The notes under the pieces were generated by a model that was given only the letters and a program-made list of their open reading frames with translations, made no database searches and was not told the DNA's origin. Source: Bacteroidales bacterium (GTDB lineage Bacteria > Bacteroidota > Bacteroidia > Bacteroidales > UBA932). Taken from it: DNA of 64,000 nt. The stretch lies in assembly GCA_017619675.1 (NCBI GenBank), contig JAFZRX010000004.1, forward strand, positions 181,208 to 245,207. Direction: 5' to 3'. The position numbers were made by a program, and so were the translations under genes. Positions 21,935 through 30,376 of the stretch are shown here, piece by piece; within the stretch, counting starts at the first letter, position 1, and each line of letters opens with the position of its first letter.

Positions 21935-24148
21935 ATGTTACAAGAGTTTACCGTGTCCCAAGCAAAAAGCCAACTTCTTGCTGAGGGCGTCCAGTTCCAA
22001 CTGGTAAACGCCCACGTAGCCGCAATAAACGACCATGGATTCATCGCCGCCAACGATGAGGACATGAGCGACTTTATCTTTGTGAACACCCGTGTAAGGC
22101 CCTATTTCAAAGTCAATTACGTGGTTACCCTTAAGGGAACCAAGAAAATGATGGGGGATATCCCCGTAATTGAGGATGTCTCAGGTATGAAGGCCGTTTC
22201 AAACTGTTCGGACAACCGCTGGCCTGCCACAACAGTGTCTTTCTCTACCTATAAGCCGGATTCGATTAACCTGAAATCCGCAGATTTCTGTAAAGTCACA
22301 GGAAGGGTGGAAAAATCCGGGGAGCATTACTTTGTGAGATTGTACGGCACCCCTGAATACAAGTGCGATTGTAAGCGGCTTGTCAATATTGATGATCCTT
22401 TTTTTCAGACAATCGACAGGACAGAGACTGAATACACATCAATGGATGACTATGTAGGACACTTTGTTGAACTATACGGCTTCTGGAACGGCGTAACCAC
22501 AATAGGAAACCGTGAATGCATAAACATTGTCGCCAAACAGATATCAGACTTTGCGATGTACGACACCCCTTCCGGTTGGATGCGCACCTGCGACCAGCCT
22601 ATGTTCGTCAAGAACGCTGTAGTTGCCGCTAACGCACACAGTCCCGGACACGCCTATCAGATTGTCCTCTGGGATCCGGAAAAGGGAGGGCAGGTACAGC
22701 TGAAGTACACCCCGGATAATCGGAATGCAGATGTTCTCGTAAACTGCAAGGCCGGTGACAGATTCGATGTCATTTATTGTAATGTCCTCCATGAATCTTC
22801 AAAAGACGACGGCTCTTGGAGCATGAGGTCTTTGGATTATGAAAACTACTTTGAAGGTTATACTCCGGGCAACATAGTTCCAACCCATATTGATTACGGA
22901 ACTTTCACAAACTCTTCAGAATTCAAGAATAAATACAGTTCCGCCATTTATTTCTCGGTAGTAGGCACGGTTAATCCCAACAGCAACTGGCTGTATCTTT
23001 CTGACAATTACATGATTGTCGATTACCACCAGGGAGATTCCAGCCTATTGTATGGTAAAGAATACCGTACGGTGATTGCCAGCGGCTATTTCCTGTACCA
23101 TACCCCAGACCATACTCTCTGCATCTTTGACAAAGTGGAACCGTATGACCAGGCGGGATCCTTGACAATCCAGGACATCCTGAACCAGAAGGAAGGCACA
23201 CCTGTGAAGACCGGCCCGGTGACGGTTTCTTCTATCACGGCTGACGGATTCACGGTCTGGGAAGGCGGCACTGACGGCAAGGGCATCTATGTGGACCTGT
23301 CAGGAATGCCCGCAGGACAGTTGAAATCTTATAAACTCAGACCAGGTGACCGTGTTATAGTATCCGGCGTCAGGGATAATCTTGTCGACCCCACCGGACA
23401 GAGATTCGTTTACTTCAATGGAGCATGCATAGGAGGGAACAACGTCACGGTATCCAAGAAGGGCATAGATCCTAATTTTAACAAGTATTGGAAGCGTCAG
23501 GAAATTGACTGGCCAAAAGATTTCGAGAATCCAGGCAGGTTACTGTTCCGCGGAAGACTGGTAAAATCAGACGCATACTATCAAATTGAATATAACGAAG
23601 TTCCGTCTCAGTACATCAGGTTCTTCAAACCGGACGAAGAATTAAAGGCGATTCTGGATAAACTTCTGGGAATGTATGTGACTGTCGACGGATGCTACCT
23701 GGGCTACACCGGATCCATGACCCTGGCAAGTCCCCGCTACTGGTATTGGTCTGTTTGTTCCATCACTGAAGATTTCTCCAGCATCTATTCCATTGCCGAC
23801 GACAACTCGGGCGTACCTTTAAGGGACGAACGCGTAAAGGTGAACGGTTGGTCGAGAGTCCCTGTCACCATTTTCAACAAGGGCGCCGTTGGAGTTTTCA
23901 AATTACCCGCAAAACGGTCGTCACTATCTTTATACGCGGTATCGAACAAAAAAGTATCCTTCCATTTTGGTGGTTCCGTAAGGGAACTTCCTGCGTCGGA
24001 TACCCGTAAAGGACTTACAGTCGACGGCAGCAACATTATTAAGATGAACTGGACGGAAAAGGAGGAGGATTTCCCGGTATTATTCTCCTGGAAATCAAAC
24101 GAAGCAGAGCAGGAGGATATTGACGTCTACATCTTTGGAATAAGGTAA
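21935..24148 (+). CDS. multi-OB-fold protein of unknown function, no signal peptide
   Basis: A 737-residue protein not assigned to a named family. It appears to be a string of beta-barrel modules like the OB folds of Bacteroidetes surface lipoproteins: about 1-82 (HVAAINDHGFIAAN), 115-205, 222-287, 327-402, 409-503 (TIQDILNQKEGTPVK ... GDRVIVSG, the most typical) and 530-611. A beta-rich C-terminal part follows (about 625-737). Such proteins usually carry a lipoprotein signal, but this one starts MLQEFTVSQ with no signal, and 12 nt upstream is the nnrD stop. Base composition looks more AT-rich than its neighbours, which hints at transfer. The downstream cytochrome c assembly gene starts 4 nt after its stop. 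Function unknown; glycan or nucleic-acid binding are both possible. Confidence 0.65.
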   Translation: MLQEFTVSQAKSQLLAEGVQFQLVNAHVAAINDHGFIAANDEDMSDFIFVNTRVRPYFKVNYVVTLKGTKKMMGDIPVIEDVSGMKAVSNCSDNRWPATTVSFSTYKPDSINLKSADFCKVTGRVEKSGEHYFVRLYGTPEYKCDCKRLVNIDDPFFQTIDRTETEYTSMDDYVGHFVELYGFWNGVTTIGNRECINIVAKQISDFAMYDTPSGWMRTCDQPMFVKNAVVAANAHSPGHAYQIVLWDPEKGGQVQLKYTPDNRNADVLVNCKAGDRFDVIYCNVLHESSKDDGSWSMRSLDYENYFEGYTPGNIVPTHIDYGTFTNSSEFKNKYSSAIYFSVVGTVNPNSNWLYLSDNYMIVDYHQGDSSLLYGKEYRTVIASGYFLYHTPDHTLCIFDKVEPYDQAGSLTIQDILNQKEGTPVKTGPVTVSSITADGFTVWEGGTDGKGIYVDLSGMPAGQLKSYKLRPGDRVIVSGVRDNLVDPTGQRFVYFNGACIGGNNVTVSKKGIDPNFNKYWKRQEIDWPKDFENPGRLLFRGRLVKSDAYYQIEYNEVPSQYIRFFKPDEELKAILDKLLGMYVTVDGCYLGYTGSMTLASPRYWYWSVCSITEDFSSIYSIADDNSGVPLRDERVKVNGWSRVPVTIFNKGAVGVFKLPAKRSSLSLYAVSNKKVSFHFGGSVRELPASDTRKGLTVDGSNIIKMNWTEKEEDFPVLFSWKSNEAEQEDIDVYIFGIR

Positions 24149-24152
24149 TTGT

Positions 24153-25142
24153 ATGAGGAAGAACCCTTCTATCCTTCTCATACACATATCATTAGCCATT
24201 ATCCTGGCTGGCGGGATCATCTCCTTCTTTTGCCGGCGGGACGGTCAGGTGCGGCTGGACCCTGGCGTGACCGTCTCCCAATGGGTTATGGGAGACGGCA
24301 CCGTCAGGGAACTGCCGGAACTGATGACCCTGCAGGAGTTCGTCATTGAGAGATACCCCGGATCTGAAGTCCATAAGGACTACAGGAGCGTCATAACCTT
24401 GGGAACAGGGTCGGACGCCCGGCCCCTGGCCATTTCAATGAACCACATTGGAAAGGTCAATGGATACAGGTTCTACCAGTCTGGATACGACCGTGACTCC
24501 ACCATACTGATGGTGGTACGCGACCCCTGGGGTGTGGGCGTGACCTATGCGGGATATATCCTCATGCTGATAGGGATGATAGGGTTCCTCCTTTGGAAAG
24601 AAAGCGGATGGAGGGAGGCGCTGAGCCAGCGCTTCCCTCTGATCCTGCCATCGGGATTCCTGGTGGCAGTGCTGGCTGCCCTGATCTATTTCCTCACACG
24701 TTCCGGTTCCTCCCAACCGTTACCCGTACTGCGCTCCCCCCTCCTGCCCGTACACGTCATACCAATCATGATTTCATACTTCCTGTTCGCCGCAGTGGCG
24801 GTAGTAGGGATCATAGGATTATGCAGGAAGGACTCCGCCCAAAGACTGCGCCACCTCAGCCTGGCCATCCTCTACCCCGCCGTGTTCCTCCTTGCGTTCG
24901 GAACAATCGTCGGGGCCGTCTGGGCAAACAACTCCTGGGGAAGCTACTGGTCCTGGGACCCAAAGGAAACCTGGGCTCTCATAACCCTGCTGGTGTATGC
25001 GGCAACGCTCCATGGATCACGCATCAAGGCGTTCCGCAACCCCAGATTCTTCCATCTATACTGCATTCTAGCCATTCTGTGCGTCCTGTTCACCTACTTC
25101 GGTGTCAACCTTCTCCTTGGCGGGATGCACTCATATTCCTAG
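24153..25142 (+). CDS. compact CcsA-type cytochrome c biogenesis protein
   Basis: A 329-residue integral membrane protein with about seven membrane segments (near residues 9-27, 129-147, 165-182, 205-223, 235-256, 270-287, 302-322). The haem-handling tryptophan-rich loop of CcsA/ResC is intact (SWGSYWSWDPKETWALIT, 261-278), with candidate haem-ligand His201, His287 and His326. The N-terminal part (28-125) with its extracytoplasmic beta stretch looks like a much shortened ResB/CcsB region. Usual CcsBA fusions exceed 600 residues. The role is attaching haem to c-type cytochromes outside the inner membrane. The gene follows the OB-fold gene by 4 nt, and no cytochrome gene lies in the window. Confidence 0.82.
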   Translation: MRKNPSILLIHISLAIILAGGIISFFCRRDGQVRLDPGVTVSQWVMGDGTVRELPELMTLQEFVIERYPGSEVHKDYRSVITLGTGSDARPLAISMNHIGKVNGYRFYQSGYDRDSTILMVVRDPWGVGVTYAGYILMLIGMIGFLLWKESGWREALSQRFPLILPSGFLVAVLAALIYFLTRSGSSQPLPVLRSPLLPVHVIPIMISYFLFAAVAVVGIIGLCRKDSAQRLRHLSLAILYPAVFLLAFGTIVGAVWANNSWGSYWSWDPKETWALITLLVYAATLHGSRIKAFRNPRFFHLYCILAILCVLFTYFGVNLLLGGMHSYS

Positions 25143-25150
25143 GTTTTTGG

Positions 25151-25158
25151 TATCTTTG
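25151..25158 (+). promoter_or_regulatory. -7 box TATCTTTG for the lipoprotein gene
   Basis: A TAnnTTTG match 5 nt before the ATG at 25164, within the 21-nt gap after the CcsA-type gene. It predicts a separate, leaderless transcript. Confidence 0.5.
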
Positions 25159-25163
25159 CATAA

Positions 25164-25928
25164 ATGAAAAAGATAATGCTGGCACTTGCCGCTGCCGCCG
25201 TCCTGGCTTCCTGCGGCAACCATAATAATGATGACATACAGGTCATCTCCAATTTCTACGATGCAGTCCTGGGCAAGACGGAAATGACAGACGCCCTGTT
25301 GGAGAAAACCCTTTCCAAAGATATCCTGGAATCACTCTGGGAGGAGGAGTATATAGGCTCCTACTCTTTCTGGAAGTTCCGCACGGGCTTCCAGGACGGG
25401 CCTTCAAGCGAATCCCGCGTGGAAGACATCCAGCCTCTGGGTGACGGCTGGTATCAGGTCTCATATCAGGACCTGGGCATTCCAGGCGTCACTTCCGTAA
25501 AACTGGAACAAGGCAAGATAACGGACTACAGGCCTTTTGGGGTAACATACACCCTTGCGCATAATTATTTCAGGCGGAACGACGTGGAGGATGTGCTGCC
25601 TGTCAAGATCACTTCAGAGGAAGAATTGCTGAGATTCTTTGGATATGCGGCTTTCATGGGGCGTAACGGTGAACCCACAAAGATAGATTTTGACAAGTCA
25701 TTCGTAATTCCCATAATCCTTCCTGAGACTGACCTGGAGACGGAAATAATCATTGACGGACTGTACCATTCCAGGCCGGACCAACTGACCCTGGCCTTCA
25801 GTGCCGTCCGGGGAGAAGAGCCTATGACCTATACCATAGCGCCCTTCCAGCTTCTGATAGTGGACGCGATATACCGGGACAGCCGGATTGTCTTTGACAC
25901 AACAGAAAGCCCCTACTCAACTGAGTAA
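25164..25928 (+). CDS. lipoprotein of unknown function
   Basis: A 254-residue protein with lipobox LASC (lipid Cys17). The first half (about 25-115) resembles NTF2-like/DUF3828-type folds (VISNFYDAVLGK ... GWYQVSYQDLGIPG); the second half (about 130-245) is beta-rich and unassigned (FVIPIILPETDLETEI). Not recognised with confidence. Because Asp follows the third residue rather than the Cys, export to the outer membrane is probable. The stop codon lies within a strong terminator hairpin. Confidence 0.7.
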   Translation: MKKIMLALAAAAVLASCGNHNNDDIQVISNFYDAVLGKTEMTDALLEKTLSKDILESLWEEEYIGSYSFWKFRTGFQDGPSSESRVEDIQPLGDGWYQVSYQDLGIPGVTSVKLEQGKITDYRPFGVTYTLAHNYFRRNDVEDVLPVKITSEEELLRFFGYAAFMGRNGEPTKIDFDKSFVIPIILPETDLETEIIIDGLYHSRPDQLTLAFSAVRGEEPMTYTIAPFQLLIVDAIYRDSRIVFDTTESPYSTE

Positions 25929-25937
25929 GGGCTTTTC
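25906..25937 (+). terminator. bidirectional terminator containing the lipoprotein stop codon
   Basis: AAAGCCC (25906-25912) pairs with GGGCTTT (25929-25935), and TACTCA (25914-25919) with TGAGTA (25922-25927) inside it. An A run precedes and a T run follows, so it can stop both converging transcripts. The stop TAA at 25926-25928 is part of the stem. Confidence 0.8.
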
Positions 25938-25959
25938 TGATTCTTGTTAAAACTGATGA

Positions 25960-26463
25960 TTACTGCTCCTTTGGCGTTTCTGTCTTGGGGGCGCGGTGTA
26001 ATGTGTAAGTCGCGCTTTCCGACGCGCCCAAAGTAGTTCCTCCAACAGATGCCTTTGGCTGACGGAGTATCATCTTGTCTCCGTTAAGTTCAACATCGTA
26101 TACGCCAAGGAATACGATAGCCTTGCCGTTGTCACCTATGTCCAGGCCTTCCTTGAAGGTCAGTTTCTTGGTATTCTCATCATAGGTGAATGCTTCAATG
26201 TCCATCTTGAGATTATACCAGCCGGTCGCTATGTGGGATGTATCCAGAAGCAGACGGCAATAGTCGTTTGAGAAATCAGTAGTTGATGTATTTGTGATTG
26301 TCTCTCCGTTGACAGTCAATGAGGTCTCCACTTCCAGTTTATCCACTACCCAGAAACCATAGATGGTACCTGTGAAATCTTTTTCAGGATCCATTGTCTC
26401 GCAGGAATTGAATGCGAATGCGGCAAAAACGGCTAAAAGAACCGTACTGAAAAAACGTTTCAT
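25960..26463 (-). CDS. lipocalin-like lipoprotein of unknown function
   Basis: A 167-residue protein with lipobox FNSC (lipid Cys21). The mature part is a beta-rich domain beginning IYGFWVVDKLEV and ending in strands such as KMILRQPK, as in the small lipocalin-like lipoproteins of Bacteroidetes. The C-terminal RAPKTETPKEQ tail is disordered. It is a single gene, convergent with the lipoprotein gene at 25164. Its base composition appears lower in GC than the flanking genes. No substrate can be named. Confidence 0.7.
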   Translation of the reverse strand: MKRFFSTVLLAVFAAFAFNSCETMDPEKDFTGTIYGFWVVDKLEVETSLTVNGETITNTSTTDFSNDYCRLLLDTSHIATGWYNLKMDIEAFTYDENTKKLTFKEGLDIGDNGKAIVFLGVYDVELNGDKMILRQPKASVGGTTLGASESATYTLHRAPKTETPKEQ

Positions 26464-26524
26464 AATTCAATAAGTTTATGATGTCTGTATTATGACAGAC
26501 AGCAAGAAGCGTGCAAAACTGGTC

Positions 26525-27205
26525 TTATGGCAGGATCTTGATGGCGTTGATATTGCGGCCGCACTGGGTGCCTTCGCGCCTTGCGGAAAAGAAATCCGCA
26601 TTTGTAAAGGTATCTATATCAAACAGTTGGATATTGTCCGGAAGGACACCTGCCTGTTCAAGCAACCAGCGGTTGGCCTTGAACAGGTCTATGTGGTGGC
26701 CGCCGGACATGGGACTGCCGTCACCGGCGCCGCGGAAGGACCAGACATGGTCCATGGGGAAACCCGCGAGCTTGAACTTCTCCGCCACTTCTATGCCCAC
26801 CTGGAAACTTTCTGGGCCGATGGCGGGGCCTATGACGGCCTTGATATCGGCAGCGGAGCTGCCCAATTTCACGGCCATCACTTCCAGCACCTTCTGCGAG
26901 ACGCGGAGCACGGTGCCCTTCCAGCCGGCGTGCACGGCTGCGATTACCCGCTTCAGCGGGTCATAGAGCAGCACGGGCACGCAGTCAGCCGTGCGGACGC
27001 CTATGGCCACGCCGGGAAGGCTGGTCACGAAGGCGTCAAAGCCTTCGAGCTCTTCCCGCGTGAGACCCGGGCGGTCTATCACGGCCACCTTGCAGTTATG
27101 CACCTGGTGGCCCTGGGTTACCGGATACGGCAACACGGAATCCCTGCGGGTGGTGAATGCCTCCACACCCGCGCCCAGGTTGTATTTGAGCAATGCGTCT
27201 GACAT
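26525..27205 (-). CDS. pgeF: peptidoglycan editing factor / multicopper laccase-fold purine nucleosidase
   Basis: A 226-residue cytoplasmic protein of the YfiH/PgeF (Cu-oxidase_4) family. The zinc-binding set is visible: GHQVH (His33, His36 region), TADC (Cys75) and HAGWKG (His92). The C-terminal YfiH-like end reads FFSARREGTQCGRNINAI. Members edit peptidoglycan precursors in E. coli and show purine nucleoside phosphorylase activity in other bacteria; which applies here is unknown. The gene lies 1 nt downstream of a small conserved gene, so they form an operon. Confidence 0.9.
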   Translation of the reverse strand: MSDALLKYNLGAGVEAFTTRRDSVLPYPVTQGHQVHNCKVAVIDRPGLTREELEGFDAFVTSLPGVAIGVRTADCVPVLLYDPLKRVIAAVHAGWKGTVLRVSQKVLEVMAVKLGSSAADIKAVIGPAIGPESFQVGIEVAEKFKLAGFPMDHVWSFRGAGDGSPMSGGHHIDLFKANRWLLEQAGVLPDNIQLFDIDTFTNADFFSARREGTQCGRNINAIKILP

Positions 27206-27206
27206 A

Positions 27207-27413
27207 TTAGCGGAAAGGGCCTTCGTCAGGGTTCATACCCTCCTTCTTGGCCGCCTTGCGGTTGTAAACTTTCTTTGATTTATGCAGGACTTTACGGAAC
27301 GATACCTGCTTTCCATGCTCGTCTATTTCCTCCTGCCGGGCCGCCCTGCGGTTGGCCAGCATGAAATCCGCCACAGTGATACGCATATCCTTCAGTTTCT
27401 TTTTCCGTTTCAT
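27207..27413 (-). CDS. small basic conserved hypothetical protein
   Basis: A 68-residue, strongly basic cytoplasmic protein (MKRKKKLKDMRITVADFMLANRRAARQ...). I recall similar small proteins next to housekeeping genes in other Bacteroidales, with the shared core TVADFMLANRRA and SKKVYNRK, but have no function for it. The lysine-rich ends suggest RNA or DNA binding. Its stop is 1 nt before the pgeF start, indicating translational coupling. The divergent yqeY promoter lies upstream. Confidence 0.65.
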   Translation of the reverse strand: MKRKKKLKDMRITVADFMLANRRAARQEEIDEHGKQVSFRKVLHKSKKVYNRKAAKKEGMNPDEGPFR

Positions 27414-27448
27414 TGTTCCGTAAATTTAAATAAAAAAGCAGATATTCT

Positions 27449-27456
27449 TATATTTG
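27449..27456 (+). promoter_or_regulatory. -7 box TATATTTG for the yqeY operon
   Basis: An exact TAnnTTTG match. It lies 4 nt before an ATG at 27461 that opens an eight-codon frame, and 27 nt before the yqeY ATG at 27484. Confidence 0.55.
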
Positions 27457-27460
27457 TAAT

Positions 27461-27487
27461 ATGACAATTAAACCAAGAAAGACATGA
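27461..27487 (+). CDS. possible leader peptide ahead of yqeY
   Basis: An eight-codon frame reads MTIKPRKT and stops at TGA (27485-27487). That TGA overlaps the yqeY start codon in ATGA form, the classic arrangement for translational coupling. The -7 box lies only 4 nt before its ATG, so this would be the first codon of a leaderless message. No attenuator hairpin was seen. It may be fortuitous. Confidence 0.35.
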   Translation: MTIKPRKT

Positions 27488-27933
27488 CACTAGAACAGCA
27501 AGTCCAGGAAGACATCAAACAGGCAATGAAGGCCAAGGACACCGTAGCCATGAACGCCACGCGCGCAATCAAGGGGCAGATACTCCTTTTCAAGACCAGC
27601 GAGGGCGGTTCCAAGGAAGTTACTGACGGAGATATCCTCAACATGATACGCAAGCTGGTGAAGCAGCGCAAGGAGGCCGCGGAGCAGTATACTGCCGCCG
27701 GCCGCCAGGAACTGGCTGACAACGAGCTGGCGGAGGCCGCCGTGCTGGAGAAGTATCTCCCCAAGCAGCTTTCTGCCGATGAGGTAAAGGCAAAGGTGCA
27801 GGAGATCATAGCCCAGGTTGGCGCCACGTCCATCAAGGACATGGGCAAGGTCATGGGCGTTGCCAGCAAGGCGTTGGCAGGTCTTTCTGACGGAAGGGCC
27901 ATTTCAGCCGCAGTAAAGGAACTGCTGTCATAG
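27484..27933 (+). CDS. yqeY: GatB/YqeY domain protein
   Basis: A 149-residue cytoplasmic protein made entirely of the YqeY helical fold, which also forms the C-terminal tRNA-binding part of GatB. Seen features are the N-terminal helix with QVQEDIKQAMKAKD, the central KQRKEAAEQYTAAGRQELADNE repeat-like helices, LEKYLPKQLS and the end DMGKVMG...GRAISAAVKELL. It is thought to assist tRNA-related steps, but the stand-alone role is not settled. The GH3 gene follows 20 nt downstream with no promoter seen between. Confidence 0.9.
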   Translation: MTLEQQVQEDIKQAMKAKDTVAMNATRAIKGQILLFKTSEGGSKEVTDGDILNMIRKLVKQRKEAAEQYTAAGRQELADNELAEAAVLEKYLPKQLSADEVKAKVQEIIAQVGATSIKDMGKVMGVASKALAGLSDGRAISAAVKELLS

Positions 27934-27953
27934 ACAATTAAACAATACCCAAT

Positions 27954-30305
27954 ATGAAAAAGTTATTCAGTTTAGCGGCACTGGCCGTGCTGTGCGCCGC
28001 GTGCGCAGGCCCCAAGCCTGCGGAAAGCGCCGCAGACAAGGCCAGGGAGGCCGACAAGGCGTTTGAGTCGCAAGTCAACGCCGTTTACGACCGCCTCAGC
28101 GTGGAGGACCGCGCCGCCCAGCTCTTTGGACTCTATCCAACAGATCTCATGGTGGACGGAAAATTCTCAATCGAGAAGTGCCGTGAGGTCATTCCTTATG
28201 GCGCCGGCCACATTTGCCAGCTGTCCAGTTCCCTTGACCAGAACCCTGACCAGATCCGGCAGCTGATTGCCGATATCCAGAACTATCTGGTCAACGAGAC
28301 ACATGCGGGAATTCCCGCCGTAATCCATGACGAGTGCATTACCGGAGTGAACACAAAGGGAGCCACCGCATATCCCCAGCAGATGGCCGTGGCCTGCACC
28401 TGGGACCCTGACCTGCTCTACGTGAAGATGCAGCAGACAGCCCAGTCAATGCGTGACCTTGGCGAGCAGTTCGCCCTGTCACCCATGGTTGACATCATCC
28501 GCAGCCCGCACTGGTCCCGCGTAGAGGAATCCTATGGAGAGGACGGCTACCTTACCGCCACCTTGGGCACGGCCTTCGTCAAAGGCCTTCAGGCCAAGGG
28601 TTTCCGCGACGGAGTAGCCGCCACCACCAAGCACTTCCTTGGCTATGGCGGCGGCTCATCCCTCACTGAGAAGGAAATCTACGAGGAAGTTCTCTTCCCT
28701 CACGAGGCCATCATCCGCCAGGCTGGAAGCAGGAGCATCATGACCTGCTACGACAAGTTCCGCACGCAGTACGCCGTTTGCAGCGACACCCTCCTCACCG
28801 TTATCCTGAATGACTACCTGGGATATGACGGCATAGTTGTCAGCGACTACGGCTCAGTGCAGCAGGGCAGCCGCGACCGCAGCCCTGAATTCCTGAAACA
28901 GTGCGCCGTGGACGCCATCATGGCAGGAAACGACCTTGAATTCTGCTCCAACACCTCATACCAGTACATCCCTGAACTCCTTGCCGAAGGACGCATCACG
29001 GAAGAGGCATTTGAGCGTGCCGTCAAGCGCGCCCTGCTTGTCAAGGCCCGCTGCGGCCTCCTGGACCCCAATCCCAAGTACTATAAGGAAGGCAAGCTTG
29101 ACATGGACCCGGCCGAGAGCCGCCAGACAGCTTACGACCTGGCATCAGAATCCGTCGTATTGCTCAAGAACAACGGCGTTCTCCCTCTTGCCCCCGGCAA
29201 GAACATAGCCCTGGTAGGTCCTAACGTAAATTCCGTATGGAGCATGCTTGGAGACTACACCTACCCGGCCATGCAGCTGTTCTTCTTCCGCAAGGACGTG
29301 AATCCGGACGATCTTTATGTGCCTACCTTCCTGGAGTGCTTCCAGAAAAAGTACGACGGCAAGATAGAGTACTCCCGCGGAGTTGACTGGAGCACCCTGG
29401 CCGACATGGGCCTCTCCGAAGGCGGAGACCAGAGGGTACGTGCCCTCAACGTCAGGAAGATTGAATCCGACGACTACACTGACTGGGACGATGCCCTGAA
29501 GGTTGCCGCCCGCAATGACGTGATAGTTGCCGCCATGGGAGAGAACGTCTACCTGTGCGGCGAGAACCGCCGCCGCGTGGGCATCCGCCTCCCCGGCGAC
29601 CAGGAAGCCTTTGTCAAGGCTCTCATCGCCACCGGCAAGCCGGTCGTGCTCATCATGTTCAGCGGACGTCCTGAGATGATTGCCGATATCGCCGACGGAT
29701 GCGCGGCCATCCTCCAGGCGTTCTACCCAGGCGAGGAAGGAGGCAACGCCGTGAGCGACATCCTCACCGGCAAGGTGAACCCTTCCGGAAAGCTCTGCAT
29801 GACCATGCCTGCCACGGAAAGCACTGAGCAGTACTGTTATAACGAAGGCTATGACCCTGCGCGTGCGCTGTATCCTTTCGGATTCGGACTGTCATATACC
29901 AAATTTGAGTACAGTGACATCAGCGTCCAGCCGGAAGCCAAGACCAAGGGCGGCATGATTGAGGTGAGCTGCAAGGTCACCAACACCGGCGCCGTGAAGG
30001 GCGACGAGGTTGTCCAGTTATACATGTCTCCAAAGTCTGGCCAGCCGCTCAAGCCTGTCCAGTTAAAGGGATTCAAGAGAATCACGCTGGATCCGGGCAA
30101 GAGCGCCACGGTCAAGTTCACCGTATCGGCAGACCAGCTGGCATGGCATTCAGACGCAGGCTGGACCATCTCCCCGGGAGACTATGCCTTCAAGGTTGGA
30201 ACCTCCAGCAACGACCTGCCGCTGGAAGGCGTATGCACGCTCAAGGGCAAGCCGGTAGTTAAGGCTCTCCGCGACGTTTATTTCGCAGAGAACAGTGTTT
30301 TGTAG
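27954..30305 (+). CDS. GH3 family beta-glycosidase lipoprotein
   Basis: A 783-residue lipoprotein (CAAC, lipid Cys17). The order is a TIM-barrel GH3 domain (about 45-385) with nucleophile Asp298 in VVSDYGSV and substrate-site residues in TTKHFLGYGGG, then the alpha/beta sandwich (about 400-640, starting SVVLLKNNGVLPL), then a C-terminal fibronectin-type-III-like domain (about 685-770). These match beta-glucosidase or beta-xylosidase enzymes. It hydrolyses terminal sugars from oligosaccharides in the periplasm or at the surface. It follows yqeY closely and may share its transcript. Specificity is not predictable by eye. Confidence 0.9.
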   Translation: MKKLFSLAALAVLCAACAGPKPAESAADKAREADKAFESQVNAVYDRLSVEDRAAQLFGLYPTDLMVDGKFSIEKCREVIPYGAGHICQLSSSLDQNPDQIRQLIADIQNYLVNETHAGIPAVIHDECITGVNTKGATAYPQQMAVACTWDPDLLYVKMQQTAQSMRDLGEQFALSPMVDIIRSPHWSRVEESYGEDGYLTATLGTAFVKGLQAKGFRDGVAATTKHFLGYGGGSSLTEKEIYEEVLFPHEAIIRQAGSRSIMTCYDKFRTQYAVCSDTLLTVILNDYLGYDGIVVSDYGSVQQGSRDRSPEFLKQCAVDAIMAGNDLEFCSNTSYQYIPELLAEGRITEEAFERAVKRALLVKARCGLLDPNPKYYKEGKLDMDPAESRQTAYDLASESVVLLKNNGVLPLAPGKNIALVGPNVNSVWSMLGDYTYPAMQLFFFRKDVNPDDLYVPTFLECFQKKYDGKIEYSRGVDWSTLADMGLSEGGDQRVRALNVRKIESDDYTDWDDALKVAARNDVIVAAMGENVYLCGENRRRVGIRLPGDQEAFVKALIATGKPVVLIMFSGRPEMIADIADGCAAILQAFYPGEEGGNAVSDILTGKVNPSGKLCMTMPATESTEQYCYNEGYDPARALYPFGFGLSYTKFEYSDISVQPEAKTKGGMIEVSCKVTNTGAVKGDEVVQLYMSPKSGQPLKPVQLKGFKRITLDPGKSATVKFTVSADQLAWHSDAGWTISPGDYAFKVGTSSNDLPLEGVCTLKGKPVVKALRDVYFAENSVL

Positions 30306-30363
30306 TTGATGAAGTCAAACAGATATCACCTTTTATTGGGATTGACTGAGGTTACGGATTGAT

Positions 30364-30371
30364 TATGTTTG
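30364..30371 (+). promoter_or_regulatory. -7 box TATGTTTG deciding the start of the Rid-GNAT gene
   Basis: TAnnTTTG match 5 nt before the ATG at 30377. It overlaps an earlier in-frame ATG at 30365, which would then lie upstream of the transcript start. The spacing matches five other genes in the window, and so supports 30377 as the true start. Confidence 0.5.
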
Positions 30372-30376
30372 AGGCT

